Positions 1 through 64,000 of a stretch of 64,000 bases of DNA are shown one piece after another. The DNA comes from Luidia sarsii (lineage: Eukaryota; Echinodermata; Asteroidea; Paxillosida; Luidiidae), in NCBI GenBank assembly GCA_949987565.1, contig OX465110.1, forward strand, positions 13,878,153-13,942,152. The letters run 5' to 3'. Below the pieces are notes generated by a model. It saw nothing but the letters and a program-made list of their open reading frames with translations. It did not search any database and was not told the origin of the DNA. Position numbers and translations under genes: made by a program. Position 1 is the stretch's first letter. Each line of letters begins with the position of its first letter.

Positions 1-21
1 CGGCTTCGGTAGATTCCATGT

Positions 22-43
22 TATGATGATGATGATGATGATG
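22..43. repeat. (ATG)n microsatellite
   Basis: Seven consecutive ATG units in the copine intron left of exon 10. Confidence 0.9.
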
Positions 44-95
44 AGGTCTTGTCTGTTTCTCAACTCCGTTCTGCCTTCTCTGTCCAGCCAGCCTA

Positions 96-43986
<43,891 letters not shown>

Positions 43987-45860
43987 CTTGTATGTCTAGC
44001 TCCTCTGCCCTTTGGGATAAATGCCAAACAAAAATGCATTGAATGTAATAGAATCAAATTGCATTTGTCTGAACTGTGCATGCACCTGGGGGGGGGGGTC
44101 TCTGTTGTACTAGACTGTAAAAAATGGCCAGGTACAATGTACTACACACTGTCTTACAACAAACCAGTAGGCCTAAGCCTGTCAGGACCAATAATGACGG
44201 TCTCCCACACCAGCTCCAAATCCCCAATGCTTTTTCACTAATCTCTGAGTACAGATGGCACGCTCACAAAACCTGTCTACACTGAAGGCGGTGTTGATCT
44301 GATCCAATCAAGGCGGATTACCTTCCAGGGCACAGTGGAAATCAGTGGCGTAAGTAACACCTTTCAGAGCCCTCCAGTTTCACAGACAAAGGTCACATTC
44401 GGAGACATTATTTTCTGTCCTATGTGTATCTCGAACCAGCAGCTGAGCTTGATCAGTTCATAAATGATTTCTCCCTTATGTGCTTCATCAATACGCCCAA
44501 GTGTATGCATGTGTTTAGCCAGTCCTTTGCTGTCATTCCTGTCAACAGCGCAGACGGAAGCAATACCAGGCCTGTCTCTCAATCACACATCATCACAGAG
44601 GCAGCTGTGCTGACAGACAGACTCAAACCTATGTTCATTTACGACCTGAAAAGCTTCAGCTGAAGTTCCGTTATAAGCCACACTTTACTCAGGATGCTGT
44701 GTTACAGTGGAAAATCACTTAAGGTAAAGGAGATACACGGCTGCCACTACCAACAAAGCTGGCCTTGACTATGGATGAGAAAGATGCCCGTGGACAAGGA
44801 AAAACATCCTCCTCCCCCTTACCCTAAGAACGAAGTGAATAAAATGGAGTCTGGTCCCGGTTGTACCTCCTGTACAGGCATGAATAATGGGAAACTTCGG
44901 AGATGCCGCCAGAGCATCAAAAAATAAAAACTAGGCGAGACCAGTCGATGATCCTCGGTGATAGTCCTGGGGGTTTTCCCACCAAGGAATAACTGATTAC
45001 CCTCGACAGACTATACGGTGGGGGCCCCGGCTGGGCATGCTGTGGCACCAATCGGCAATTAGCTTCCCCTCATCTGTCAGCGTGAATCGCTGGGGCTGCT
45101 TCCTGGCCTTCCCCCGGCATGGGGACGGAGGTTGTAAAGGCGCATCACGGGCAGTGATGCACAGACACGTATCATCGCTGCAGTGTTTTTAAGAATCTCT
45201 ATCAGTTGGCCCAGCAGCTGATACATGCGACGTAGTATCTGATTATGTAATTCTAGTTGCACATCTGTATCTTATCTGCCCATAGTCAATACTACAACTT
45301 TTCCGGCTGCATCATAACAGTGTTCACTAAGTATAATGACTCACACAGCATTCTGGCACTGTTTCACCTTATAATAAGTAACAATATTCTGGCTGGCTGT
45401 CCACACTGACTCCATAATGCCATGGGCAGATGTTTGCTTTGGGCAACTCATTACCGCTAATAAGATCAACACATAACATCACATAAGTTCCCATACATCA
45501 CGTAAGTAAACTAGAAAAGCATGTGAGAACACAGACCCACAAGCACCATTTACCGCAAATGTTAACAACAAATCAAATTTGATCCAGAATCCAGGATTTG
45601 AGCCGCATCATCACCAAAAAAGAAAACACCTCAAGCCAGTGAAAAGACCGACATACTCTAAAAATTTCCTTTTTCCTTTTTTTGAGTTATTTTGCTAACA
45701 GTAACAGACAGACAGAGAGACAGACAGACAGATGCCGGCAAAAACATAACCTCTTTGGCAGAGGTAATAATAGATGAAAACAATAACACGGGATCTAGAT
45801 GTACATCTACAGTACACTATCAAAAAATGAGATTCGAAGGTTTGCATGGTGAGGATAGCA

Positions 45861-46137
45861 GGATAATTAGGTTTGCGGAGACACCATGTAAATTCTCTTT
45901 TGTGAGTAAAGTGTGGTACTGAAAAGAACCGGAGGAACTCGACGTTTTGAACAGTGTACTCTGTTCGTCTTCAGGAGACTGCTGGATTCCAACTGGGAGT
46001 GGGGCTTATGTAGTGTGCAGTCTCCTGAAGACGAACAGAGTACACTGTTCGAAACGTCGAGTTCCTTAGTTCTTTTCAGAACCACACTTACTCACAAAAG
46101 AGAATTTACATGGTGTCACCGCAAACCTAATTATCCT
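45861..46137. mobile_element. Family B foldback element B4 with hammerhead-like cores on both arms
   Basis: Arms GGATAATTAGGTTTGCGGAG and GTCACCGCAAACCTAATTAT. The plus strand carries CTGAAGA, CGAACAG/CTGTTCG and AAACGTC (46025-46058). The left arm has the same on the minus strand (45941-45974), but there GAAAC is changed to AAAAC. A short spacer (TGGATTCCAACTGGG) separates the arms. Confidence 0.9.
46025..46058 (+). ncRNA. Hammerhead-ribozyme-like core in element B4
   Basis: CTGAAGA, C, GAACAG, loop AGTACA, CTGTTC, GAAAC, GTC. CUGANGA allows A at position 7. Compared with B2, the helix changes GGCC to GAAC and GGCC to GTTC on the other side, so the base pairs are kept by paired substitutions. 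Confidence 0.48.
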
Positions 46138-46686
46138 ACTATTAAATAAGTCTGCAAAGTGTGTTGGAGTTCACACTTGCAGTAATACATGCACATATGG
46201 AAGGCCTTTGAACACTGCATTTATTTCGTGATCTCGGCTCCAAAGGATGTATTTTCAATTATACAGATGAGTGCATCACGATAATGATTTGCTTATTTCG
46301 TCTAGCGTAACTTTACGTAGAGCACAACCGCGCAGTCAAATCAATGCATCTCTCGCGACAAAAAAACGTTCTCTTTAATTCAGGTGGATCTTGTTTGTTG
46401 GCCAAGACAGACACATCGCCATTTGCCAGGGCCAGCAGACGCCATGACACATGTGCAGTACAAAGGAAAAGCTCTCTATCAATCCAGCCAGCCAGTCAGG
46501 GATCCCGAATACAATCAGATAAAACTCCTCCGCAGATCGACCAATCGGCACCTTTGTGGCTGCAGTGTTGGGACAAAAAAAAGGGAATTTTGTCCGTTTC
46601 TTTTTGTATTTAGTTCATTTTCCAGGATATCACAAACAATGAATATGAACTATCACAAAATAGTACAAATACACACTGACAAATAA

Positions 46687-46849
46687 AGGTGATACAAAAA
46701 TGTTGCAAACTGCTTACTGACTAAAATTACCAAAATGCAAATCTTAAAATTTAGTGGGCCAGACATTTCAATCCTAGCAGGACCTTTCTCAAAGGCCTTT
46801 GAGAAAAGTCCTGCTAGGATCAAAACGTCAGGCCCACTAAATTTTAAGA
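46687..46849. mobile_element. Family A copy A5 (shoulder plus full palindrome)
   Basis: Shoulder GGTGATACAAAAATGTTGCA, then a palindrome from TCTTAAAATTTAGTGGGCCA to GGCCCACTAAATTTTAAGA. Same layout as A4 in the opposite orientation. Confidence 0.92.
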
Positions 46850-48555
46850 CTGACAAATAAACATAACAGATTACAATTAACACTACCAAATTAGCCCCAG
46901 GCCGCAGGATTACCCAAAAGAAAGCAGTTACTGTCCAGAGGCTCTCCTAACTAATTGGACAACAGAGATTTAGGATAAAACTCATTACCGGTATACAGAA
47001 TATTTATAATTGACACTGGTAGCAAAATGGACAGGTATATAATGCATGTACTGTATCTATAGAGTCTGTGTGAATGTCAAGAGCTACATAATGTACATGT
47101 ACATGCAGACTGCACTGCTTGTACTACATGTACCATCTTCAATTTTGGCTCCTAATCCTTAACAACTGTTTGTGTAACTGAAATGATACATCAAGTAAAC
47201 ACATCAGGGAACTGAGTTCTGGTTGAGGGCGGGGGTCTAGGGTTGTTATGCTTCGCATTCATACATATATACACTGAGCCTGTCGTTAACTACATTCCTA
47301 TGCTAACACAGCATTTTTTATCTGACACAAGAGCACGAGATAAGGAGTTGTATGACAACGTGACCATGTTCCACTCTGCCCAATTATACAGAGAGCTTAT
47401 GTCACATCACCCTCTCGCCACTTACAAAATTACACTGTACAATCTATTCATTCGGATGTGAAATGTGCACTGATGCAGAAATATGAATAATAGCAGTCTG
47501 CTTGACTTTATCAAGTAGATTCCTGAAAATGTCATCCTTGGGCACCTTGAGAGTAAGATTAAATAAAAAAGTAATTTTGTTTCCGACTGTTTCCCCTCAT
47601 TGAAATTCTTTATGTAAAATTTACAGGGCACGGTGCCCCGCCAGTGGTAATGATGTGTCCAGTCACTTTGTCGCCAATGAATAAATTAGCACTTTTTTTT
47701 TTCCTTTGACAGTTTCCGAATGATTGCAAAAGGGGCTTGGCAACTGTGTCCGCTTTGCTGCACGACTCCAATGGGCTTGCCATGATGGGACGCCAGTGGA
47801 TGTGCCAGTCACACAAAGGATCATCTGCATATATCGTGAATGTGGGGACCGCACGCAAGTAAATTGGATTCCATGTCTGTGTGTCAGGGAAAGAAAGTGC
47901 AGGAAAAAAACCAGGGCACAGAGGGCACAGAGAAAAAGGGAAGGATTGCAAATGTGACCTGGCACAGCATCATGAGGAATAACCCCCACTTTTGAGATTT
48001 TGAGATTTTCTAATGATGTGAAAGAGTATACCATTAGCTTTCAAATGATATCAAAATTATTTCTGAATGAACTTTGTTGTAAATAGTACAAGGGGACTTC
48101 GCTCGTTCATTTGGTACCAGACACAATATAGCAGCGCCATTCTAACTCCTCGAAAGCGGCCATTCACAAAGGCAGGAACTTTACATTTTCATGAAAACAG
48201 TACACAAACACTCCCCCGAAATCCTTGTTTTTTTCAACATTTAGAGACGGATTTCGGAAAAATCCTTTGGACATAATATCCTCCAATACATTAACTTTCC
48301 GAAAAAGAAAGAAAACAAAGTTGACTTTGGCGTTGTTTACTCGAAAAGTGTTTTGGTGAGATATTCCTCATGTCGCTGTGCCGGGTCACAAATGTGTTTG
48401 GTAAGTTGATAAGATCCTGGTTCTGATGTGGCTGGGTTGTGTACATACTATGCACATTCTGTGCTCTCAGATTTGGGAAAGTATCTTCTGTCTGCCACCA
48501 ATCCATCCCCCGGCTGCCTTGGCAACCATTTGAGATTCCTCTCGCCAGCTGCACT

Positions 48556-48685
48556 CTCATTTTGAGAAAGATTCACCATGGATCAAAACATCTAGGCCTT
48601 CTAGATTTTTTTTTTGAGATTTCTTTATCAGTAGTATCAGTATCATTAGTAATCATCTTGCAACATCTTTGTATCACTTCAAAAC
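48556..48685. mobile_element. Family A remnant (diverged)
   Basis: GAGAAAGATTCACCATGGAT, then CAAAACATCTAGGCC, a decayed right arm, followed by CATCTTGCAACATCTTTGTA, the shoulder in reverse. Confidence 0.55.
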
Positions 48686-48745
48686 CAATGTTCCAGGAAA
48701 TTATTTTCAATGCAGGCAATCGGACAAAGAACTGGACACACTGCA

Positions 48746-49216
48746 TTAAAGGCCCTATACAACATCGGTAAAGGTCAAAAGATTGCCACAGTTTGTGCGT
48801 TAAAGGACCTATACAACATTGGTAAAGGTCAAAAGATTGCCACAGTTTGTGTGTTAAAGGACCTAACATTGGTAAAGGTCAAAAGATTGCCACAGTTTGT
48901 GTGTTAACCCATTAAACTTCCACAAAAGAAATCCTGCGAAGATTTTAGCTCAAATGGAAATTTCTGAGAAAGTAGAAAAAGACAAAAAAACGTCAAGGTT
49001 TTCACAACAGCCTGTAGGGTAAGAAATAGTTCATTACTCGCGAGTAATAAACTATTTGTCAATGTCTATGTGAAGATGTTTCGAGAAGTACAGCATCCCA
49101 GACTGTAAGATTTCAACATGAGGATTCTATCATGACCATAGAGGTCTACATACTGCGTAAGTAAGAAGGAAATCTGTGGACATTGATGTTTTCCGATCTT
49201 CCCAATGTTGTATTGG
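48746..49216. mobile_element. Family C element, copy 4, with triplicated head
   Basis: Begins TTAAAGGCCCTATACAACAT. The first 54 or so bases, through GCCACAGTTTGTG(T/C)GTT, are repeated three times in tandem (48747, 48801, 48855; the third lacks a few bases), then the normal body follows to CCCAATGTTGTATTGGGG. Confidence 0.88.
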
Positions 49217-49554
49217 GGTTAGGGTTAAGGGGCTGCAAACATCAATTCAAATCTATGGGCAGAAAAATCTCCTGTCATATTAATGCTTACATCCCAATGC
49301 AAGCACACCTGGAGTGTGTTAGGTAAGAACTGCAAAGAATTGCCAGAATTTCACAATCAGAAGAACTTGACCAAAATGATTCATGGTGCAGCCAGAAAAA
49401 AGTATGAACTACATTAATCTCCTTGCCATCGGCAACCCCCCCCCCCCAATAAATTCATATTTTTTTTTGCATCTGCTACCTATGTCTTTGCAGACTCCCT
49501 TGTGGGCATAACTAACGTCATCACCTACGACATCAGAAGGCAGGGGGGGGGGGG

Positions 49555-49645
49555 TTGGGGACAGGAGGGAAGGGGGGAGGGGAAGGGGAGAGGGGAAGGG
49601 GAGAGGGGAAGGGGAGAGGGGAAGGGGAGAGGGGAGGGGGAGGGC
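49555..49645. repeat. G-rich 14-bp minisatellite
   Basis: Tandem AGAGGGGAAGGGG units on the plus strand. Four or more runs of G make quadruplex formation plausible (inference). Confidence 0.88.
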
Positions 49646-51986
49646 ATGCTCCCGGCCTCCTAAGGATTGGAAAGGGGAACCTGTGCACCAGTGGCTACAG
49701 AGAATACGTTGATTCCCTCCGCACTCGTCAATAATTATTGACATCTGCACATTGCCGTCTGGGGCAAACGACAGGGGGGGGGCAGGTGTTAGGCATCGGG
49801 ACTGTTTCTTCTCGTTCACATCTCTCACCCAATGTCGTTTTGTTTTGTTTGAATTTTGTCTTCTCCTTCCAATATTTTCTATTTCATCACCTCGTTTCTA
49901 GTTCATTCCCTGTGAAGCATTTACCAAGATTAGAATTATCATCACTATCAACAGTATTTGGGTTCAATTTGGTCTGCAGTTTATATCATTCCTTGATTGT
50001 TATTGCTTTACTTTTTTAAGGGGAGTAGGGATGGATGGAACTGCTTATATGCACTCTGTTCAATCCCAGTGTTATCGTCCGTTATTGAAACTGCAATTTG
50101 CGTGGGTGAGTGCACTGCACTGCCTCCCCTCTTCTCATGGCTAGCTGTGCTCATTGTAAGGAGTTAATCATACATTTATCCTCACAAATTAAAATTCTTC
50201 GAGAGGGAGTGACCAAATTTGCAAAGAGAGAGAGAGAGAGAGCAAGAGAGATAGAGTAAGCAAGACTGCCTGGTGCAGGCTCCAAACCTGAATCAGCAGT
50301 CCGACCGATGCTTTATCAATATTCAAGAAAGCTTGTCCACATTGATGGCAGAGAAATAAATTGATATGGATTTCAATAACTACAACTGCCATTTGGACTG
50401 GAGAGGTGGATAATTATTCCCACCTCCATGGGACTATGGTCCACTTGCTAAAAATAACTGTGGACTGAAAAAACCTGCGAAGAAAATACGCCGCCGGCTG
50501 CTCCGACTGACGTAACTGCTAGGTGATAAATGTTTGATACATTTTGTGGTGACTGGGCTGTGAGTGAAGTCAAGTACATAATCACACTGAGTGAATAATC
50601 AAAAGGAGTAATTTAAGTCAACAACCCATGAATGCAAAAATATAAATAAAACTGAGCAACCGACCTGGGCCCTCTGCAATAATTACTGGCGCACCATGCA
50701 CAAACACGCCTCACCTGATCTGTGGCAGGGCAAGGAGGACGCCAGCACAACAACATTAATTAAAATTCTCAGCAGTGAACGCAGAGCTGTACACAAAAAC
50801 CTGTCCCCACGCTGGACTCCGAAGGGCACAGGGACCTTTATAATTATTGACTGTCGAAAGATGTATCAAGGTGAACAGACAGTGTGCTACTTTAATAGGC
50901 ATTGGGAACACACACAAACACAGCGTGCCAACACAGTGGGGCTCATATTGCATTCTCCAGTCTCCACTAAAAAAAAAGGTAATAACAAACAGATAGGCCT
51001 ACATATTAAGTCTGCATGATCCAGCATATGCCACTGGCAAATGTGAAAGACGGATGATATCTGATATTACTCTGGATCATTCTAAAGGTGGGTCAAAGGA
51101 AGCCAGTCAAGCAGCAAGGCACACAAGAAAAGAGGATACTTTTGGTTTGATCTGATAAGTCAGTCTGTCAATCTTGATTTTCAAAATGATTATTAGTCAC
51201 AGAAAGGCCCACCAATCTTCATGGCAGGAAGTGATTATTATCTCAAATTTTCTTGAAATTTGTTTTGTTCCCACACTACAGAGACACTGACAAAAAAGGG
51301 GGCAATGGTTACTGTGAGCAGGCCTGTGGCTGATTTTAAGGAAAGGGCTGATGAGGTCAGACTGGTCCGAGAAGCCTTAGGGATATGAGTGTGCATTGGT
51401 CAGTGGTTTGGGGTTGTGACTGGTTACTGAGTGATGGAGGGTTTCAATATCCAAGCAATAAACATTGTAAATGTACAGTTGGTGTGGCTGCATTTTAACC
51501 TGTCCACTTAAAGCATGTGAAAATGTTCCACTTTCTTATTTCAAAAAGCAAAATATTCTAATTTGAATAGAAAGTACATGGATGTATCCATCTTGCATCT
51601 GAAAACAGTTTTTTTTACTAATGTATGTGCCCATGATTGAACTAGTACAATGAACGAACAATTTGACATGTACACACAAAAAAATCTGTCAATGCACTTT
51701 TGGGATGTTTTCCTTTTCAAGTTGGAGCGGGTAATCACACTGCAGGAGGTAATCATACTGTAACTTAGTCCTAAAAGCTTGCATGATCCTGCATACTAAG
51801 CCAGCCTGAGTTCCTAGCACTGATGATAATGTCTTTCTGAGTTCCTATCAGGAAAACACCTGAACACTGAGAAAATACTGCCCAATATCATTAATTAAAA
51901 CCTGACTTTCCCCAAACCTAAAGAATCCTATTGTCCTAGTGTAGGATTGAGAGCATGTGGTAGTTGATGCATAATAGGAATTTGCA

Positions 51987-52155
51987 GGATTGAGGGCATG
52001 TGGGTTTTTTGTCACCAGGAAAATGCAGGATACAGGTTACAAGGCCCAATGTGATGGAGGATGATTCTGTAGGATTGAGGGCATGTATGTGGAGTTTTTT
52101 GTCACTTGAGGAAAATGTAGGATACAGGTTACAAGGCCCAATGTGATGGAGGGCA
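51987..52155. repeat. Tandem duplication of about 95 bp
   Basis: AGGATTGAGGGCATGT..., TTTTTTGTCAC, AGGATACAGGTTACAAGGCC and CAATGTGATGGAGG occur twice. A shorter third copy of the head lies near 51943. Confidence 0.82.
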
Positions 52156-52193
52156 CTTAGTAGTAAAAATATACATTATCACAAAAAGGAGTG

Positions 52194-52221
52194 TACCAAT
52201 GGTCCAGGGAGACACTGTTGG
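52194..52221. repeat. Single relic of the 44-bp array unit
   Basis: TACCAATGGTCCAGGGAGAC, then ACTGTTGGA, an exact match to units of the array at 358-730. Confidence 0.85.
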
Positions 52222-52782
52222 ACTGTCAGGTTAAATTTGGGGCTTTTAACTGAAGGATTGTAGGATTATACAGGATTCAGGTAATGTGCTAGTAACAAGT
52301 GGTGGGTAGTTAAGTTTGGGTTTTAATTAATACAATTATTCAAGTCATTTAATATTTATAGAGATGTGAAGTAACACAGCTCAGCAAACATTAAGGACTG
52401 GCAGTGGTAAGATTTCTTTTCAAGTCTGTTCAGTGTCTATATGGGTATACTAGACTGTTTAGAAAAAAAATAGCTGCATTAAATGTAGCCCTTGTACTAC
52501 TGATTATTTAAAAGAAATTGATCCAAATTGTTAAAAAAGGAGTACCAAAGGGCTACAGTTTGAGTTAATGTAGCTACATACGTGTAGTTGAAATTATCCC
52601 CTTTTATGTGTTTAACACATTGTAACACTGCAGGGTAATACAGGGGAATTTTCTTCCATTTGTTTTCAGTTTTCCATGCCCCTGTTGGGGAACAAAGGTT
52701 TGTTTCAGTAGGATACAACATAATTTGATCTGGAAAATTCAAATTTCATTGTCTGGCTCAAAATGCAAAAAAATAATGGCCA

Positions 52783-53020
52783 AATTTTGTACAGCCGCTT
52801 AAGTGCGAAAATCTGCTAAGCATGAAAATTCTCCCCCTTGTAAACAGGATTACAAAGCATTATTATGATGTGATGTCAATTGCCTCTGACTTGTACTGCA
52901 CTGCTCTTTACTCAGCACAAAACAACAGCTAAGTTTGGGTTGGACAAGTAATTTAGTGAATCAAGAAATTTTGTGCTGAAGGAAATTTTGGTGCATAAGA
53001 GTCTGCTCCATGTAATTGTC
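52783..53020. repeat. Family G interspersed repeat, copy 2
   Basis: GCCGCTTAAGTGCGAAAATC, GATTACAAAGCATTATTATG, TGATGTCAATTGCCTCTGAC, AGTTTGGGTTGGACAAG and GGAAATTTTGGTGCAT match copy 1 at 17768-18000. Confidence 0.82.
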
Positions 53021-53221
53021 CTTTGAACACACAAATTGGCAATTGGCAATAATTGTCAATTGTAGATAACAGACTTTTTTTTATGGCAGGCTGTAAAGGC
53101 TTTAGTAAAGTAAATCTGAAGCACCAGAAGTAATGAATGGAACATGGAACTGGAAAACATTTCCTGTGACCAATTTGAAACTAATCGTACGCACTCAGCA
53201 CTCCTGCTTGTAGTTGTACTA

Positions 53222-53280
53222 GTCGTTGTACTACAACTACTACTTGTAGTACTAGTAGTAGTAGTAGTACATGTACTAAA
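53222..53280. repeat. (TAG)n-rich tract
   Basis: AGTAGTAGTAGTAGTAC preceded by TACTACAACTACTACTTGTA; it can fold on itself. Confidence 0.75.
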
Positions 53281-53345
53281 GTTTAATTAGAAGTGATGAT
53301 AGCAATTAGCAGGAGATTATAGCAACCCCTTCCTTCATGAAGTTA

Positions 53346-53661
53346 TTACAAAAACTGTTGCAAACTGCTCACTGAATATCACCTCTTTTCTTCATCTTCC
53401 CTGTAGCTTTCTCCTTTGATCTCCCACCTCCCTCCTGTCCCTTTTATCCTCCCTACCCTTTTGTTTGTTTTCCCTTATCTCCCCTCCCTCAGTACTGCAG
53501 TGTACATCTGCATCCCACCCCCTTCCCTTTTTGTCCTTTCTCTGTCATGTGTGTCACTGTCAGGACTTTCCTTCCCCTGACTGTCTGTGTTTGTCCTTGT
53601 CACTTTGCCTTTGAGAAAGGTCCTGCTAAGTGCTAGGATCGAAACGTCAGGCCCTCTAATA
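53346..53661. mobile_element. Family A copy A6, split by a pyrimidine-rich segment
   Basis: The shoulder ACAAAAACTGTTGCAAACTG is at 53348. The right arm TTGAGAAAGGTCCTGCTAAG, then TGCTAGGATCGAAACGTC, is at 53610-53648. Between them lie about 225 bp of CT-rich DNA not found in other copies. The right arm has a small TAAGTGC duplication. Confidence 0.78.
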
Positions 53662-54494
53662 ATATTTTTGAGACCAAATAATCATGATATTAAGCTTAAA
53701 CATTTTCCTTTAGAAAACAATAACAGAAATTAATCAACTGGTTTTTGTTTACTGTCATGCAGGAGTGATACATGCACCGGCCTGTGACATGAAAGTTTAC
53801 GAGACAGTTGGGGGGGGGGGGGGCGTGGGGGCTATAGTGACAGCGGAAACAGCACTCAGTACACGGGGCTGAGTGAGTTCTGTGCCCCACGGAGTAACTA
53901 GTACTAGTAGTAGTAGTAGTAGTCCGAGTAACTTCCCGTAATCGCCGGTCGAGGCTTGACACTTAGTCATTCCTGTCTGTTGATGACGATCGGGACAAGC
54001 GTGTGCAATTTAAACAAGCGGGGCTAAAGGGTTCCCGAATTGACTTACCCGATCAGAGATTGAAGAATGTCTTCCGGCGTATTTTCACTTGGAAAAATCC
54101 CAGTTCCCTTGCTGGCAGGACCACCGTACCTGGCTCGTCGGCGCAAGATTTGTATACAAACATTGATTTCCATTGGCACCATGCGCCCGTGTCGGTGCCC
54201 ATATCGAAGCATTCCATTTATCTCAGAGGGGTTTCTTAATTGATGACAGGTTTTACAATTGAAGTTTAAAACACTCATTTCTCTTTTTAAAATATCGAAA
54301 TATATTTAAATACAATTTAAAACTGTCAAATTAAACTAATAATTTAATAAAGAATGTTAAAAAATAATAATAAATGTACTGGTCATGAAAAGGTCCTCTC
54401 CCCTAGAATATAGAACAACCCAAATCAAGTAAACATTTAAAAAGCGCTTGTGCCAGCTGTTGAGGGCGCCCTTGGCTTTATCCACAAAACAACC

Positions 54495-63478
<8,984 letters not shown>

Positions 63479-63646
63479 GAACCACTGAGGAGTCCTCTGC
63501 TTGTTAGCAGCCATTTTTCTTGATACCATGCACTGGCCAGAGTTTGTAATCTGGCCCGGGTGTTTTCTGCAAGACGGCTTCGTTCAGTCCCAGAAAGGTC
63601 CGATCACCCGTGAAAATTGTAACGGCGTCACAATTTACAGGGCTGC

Positions 63647-63725
63647 ACAGTGGAGTGTCGCTATAATGAAATCCCGGGATACGCGAAAATTGTTTGGTAT
63701 ATCGGTCATTCGTTGCAGTGACTGT
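63647..63725. mobile_element. Family J element, truncated copy 2
   Basis: ACAGTGGAGTGTCGCTATAA, CGCGAAAATTGTTTGGTATA and TCGGTCATTCGTT match the left half of the copy at 25120. The right end is absent. Confidence 0.72.
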
Positions 63726-63903
63726 AACTGCAACTGTATTTGGTGGAAAAAATTACAGAAGACTGACTACCGGTACTCAAAAGCACCTGCATGTTTTTTT
63801 GGGGGGGTGCGAGAGGTAATTGGAAAATGTTTTGTAAACTGAAGGATTATTCTTCAGTAGTAACTTACCGGTAGTTGCCGTTGACATTTTCTACCTGGTC
63901 CAT

Positions 63904-63909
63904 ATTAAA
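63904..63909 (+). terminator. Candidate poly(A) signal for RNMT
   Basis: ATTAAA, the common variant of AATAAA, lies about 425 bp after the RNMT stop, with AATATAAA about 25 bp further on. No AATAAA was seen between the stop and the window end. Chance occurrence is likely in AT-rich DNA. Confidence 0.25.
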
Positions 63910-64000
63910 TTGATTCAAATTGTTTGTATGAAAATATAAAAAAGTCAGCAGAAACTCTATGAAAGTTTATTGAGGTTGTAGGACTGCATAATACATCCCC

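Larger units (their letters stand above)
43987..54494. other. Intergenic region between the divergent copine and RNMT genes (10.5 kb)
   Basis: Would hold both promoters. No TATA box or initiator stands out; 54285-54380 is very AT-rich. Contains B4, A5, C4, a G-rich minisatellite (49555-49640), a (GA)n run (50224-50241), a 100-bp duplication (51987-52155), the 44-bp-unit relic, G2 and the split element A6. 44000-45830, 46900-48540 and 49650-51940 show no recognised gene or recurrent element. Confidence 0.65.
63479..64000. other. Probable RNMT 3' UTR and downstream DNA
   Basis: No further coding sequence recognised. It contains a truncated family J element from 63647 (CAGTGGAGTGTCGCTATAAT, then GAAATCCCGGGATACGCG), which may be inside the transcript if the ATTAAA at 63904 is used. 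Confidence 0.5.

Noticed and set aside
51347..51378. CTGATGA followed by GGTCAGACTGGTCC as another hammerhead-like motif
   Set aside because: The helix is weak and is followed by GAGAAG in place of GAAAC; not embedded in a family B arm. CTGATGA strings at 13253, 30719, 56065 and 58188 also lack a proper GAAAC partner.
54285..54380. AT-rich block upstream of RNMT as a TATA promoter or origin
   Set aside because: General AT richness only; no TATA box at a sensible distance from a defined start.

Overview
The window is eukaryotic nuclear DNA. It has spliced genes with GT-AG introns, long introns and dense short inverted-repeat elements. There are no operons, ribosome-binding sites or CRISPR-like structures. 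It most likely comes from a marine invertebrate, possibly an echinoderm or another deuterostome. That guess rests on the general look of the repeats and the two gene families and is weak; the two proteins fix it as animal but not the phylum.

Two genes are supported. (1) A copine (Ca2+-dependent phospholipid-binding protein with C2A, C2B and vWA domains) lies on the minus strand. Its start codon is at 43986 and it runs leftward past position 1. Ten coding exons are present, and all nine junctions inside the window join in frame at phase 0. They encode about 347 residues: C2A, C2B and the beginning of the vWA domain with its DFTGSN metal-site motif. The rest of the vWA domain is outside the window. 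(2) An mRNA cap (guanine-N7) methyltransferase (RNMT type) lies on the plus strand from 54495 to 63478. It is complete, with nine coding exons and 387 residues, including the SAM motif and the HYSFE and FGCKY motifs. The genes are divergent, about 10.5 kb apart, with no coding sequence recognised between them. They act in unrelated processes: membrane and Ca2+ signalling versus mRNA capping in the nucleus.

Layout: 97-43986, copine exons separated by introns of 1.2-7.3 kb; 43987-54494, intergenic and repeat-rich; 54495-63478, RNMT; 63479-64000, probable 3' UTR and downstream DNA. Non-coding DNA is full of repeat families that recur in the window. I call them A-K here: foldback families A, B, E, F and K; TTAA-flanked elements C and D; interspersed family G; and terminal-inverted-repeat families H, I and J. 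There are also tandem arrays (44 bp, 124 bp, about 55 bp, 9 bp and others), a degenerate telomere-like block and a tRNA-derived SINE-like segment.

The most interesting observation is in the longer copies of foldback family B (19512-19722, 45861-46137, 57569-57826 and a decayed copy near 3400). They carry a central motif arranged like a hammerhead ribozyme core: CUGANGA, a helix with compensatory changes, then GAAACGUC. The long inverted arms are placed where stem I would be. The ACGU that would have to make stem III is self-complementary, so a dimeric ribozyme is the natural model. Family A looks like a degenerate relative. This is a hypothesis from reading the sequence; no folding or cleavage evidence is available.
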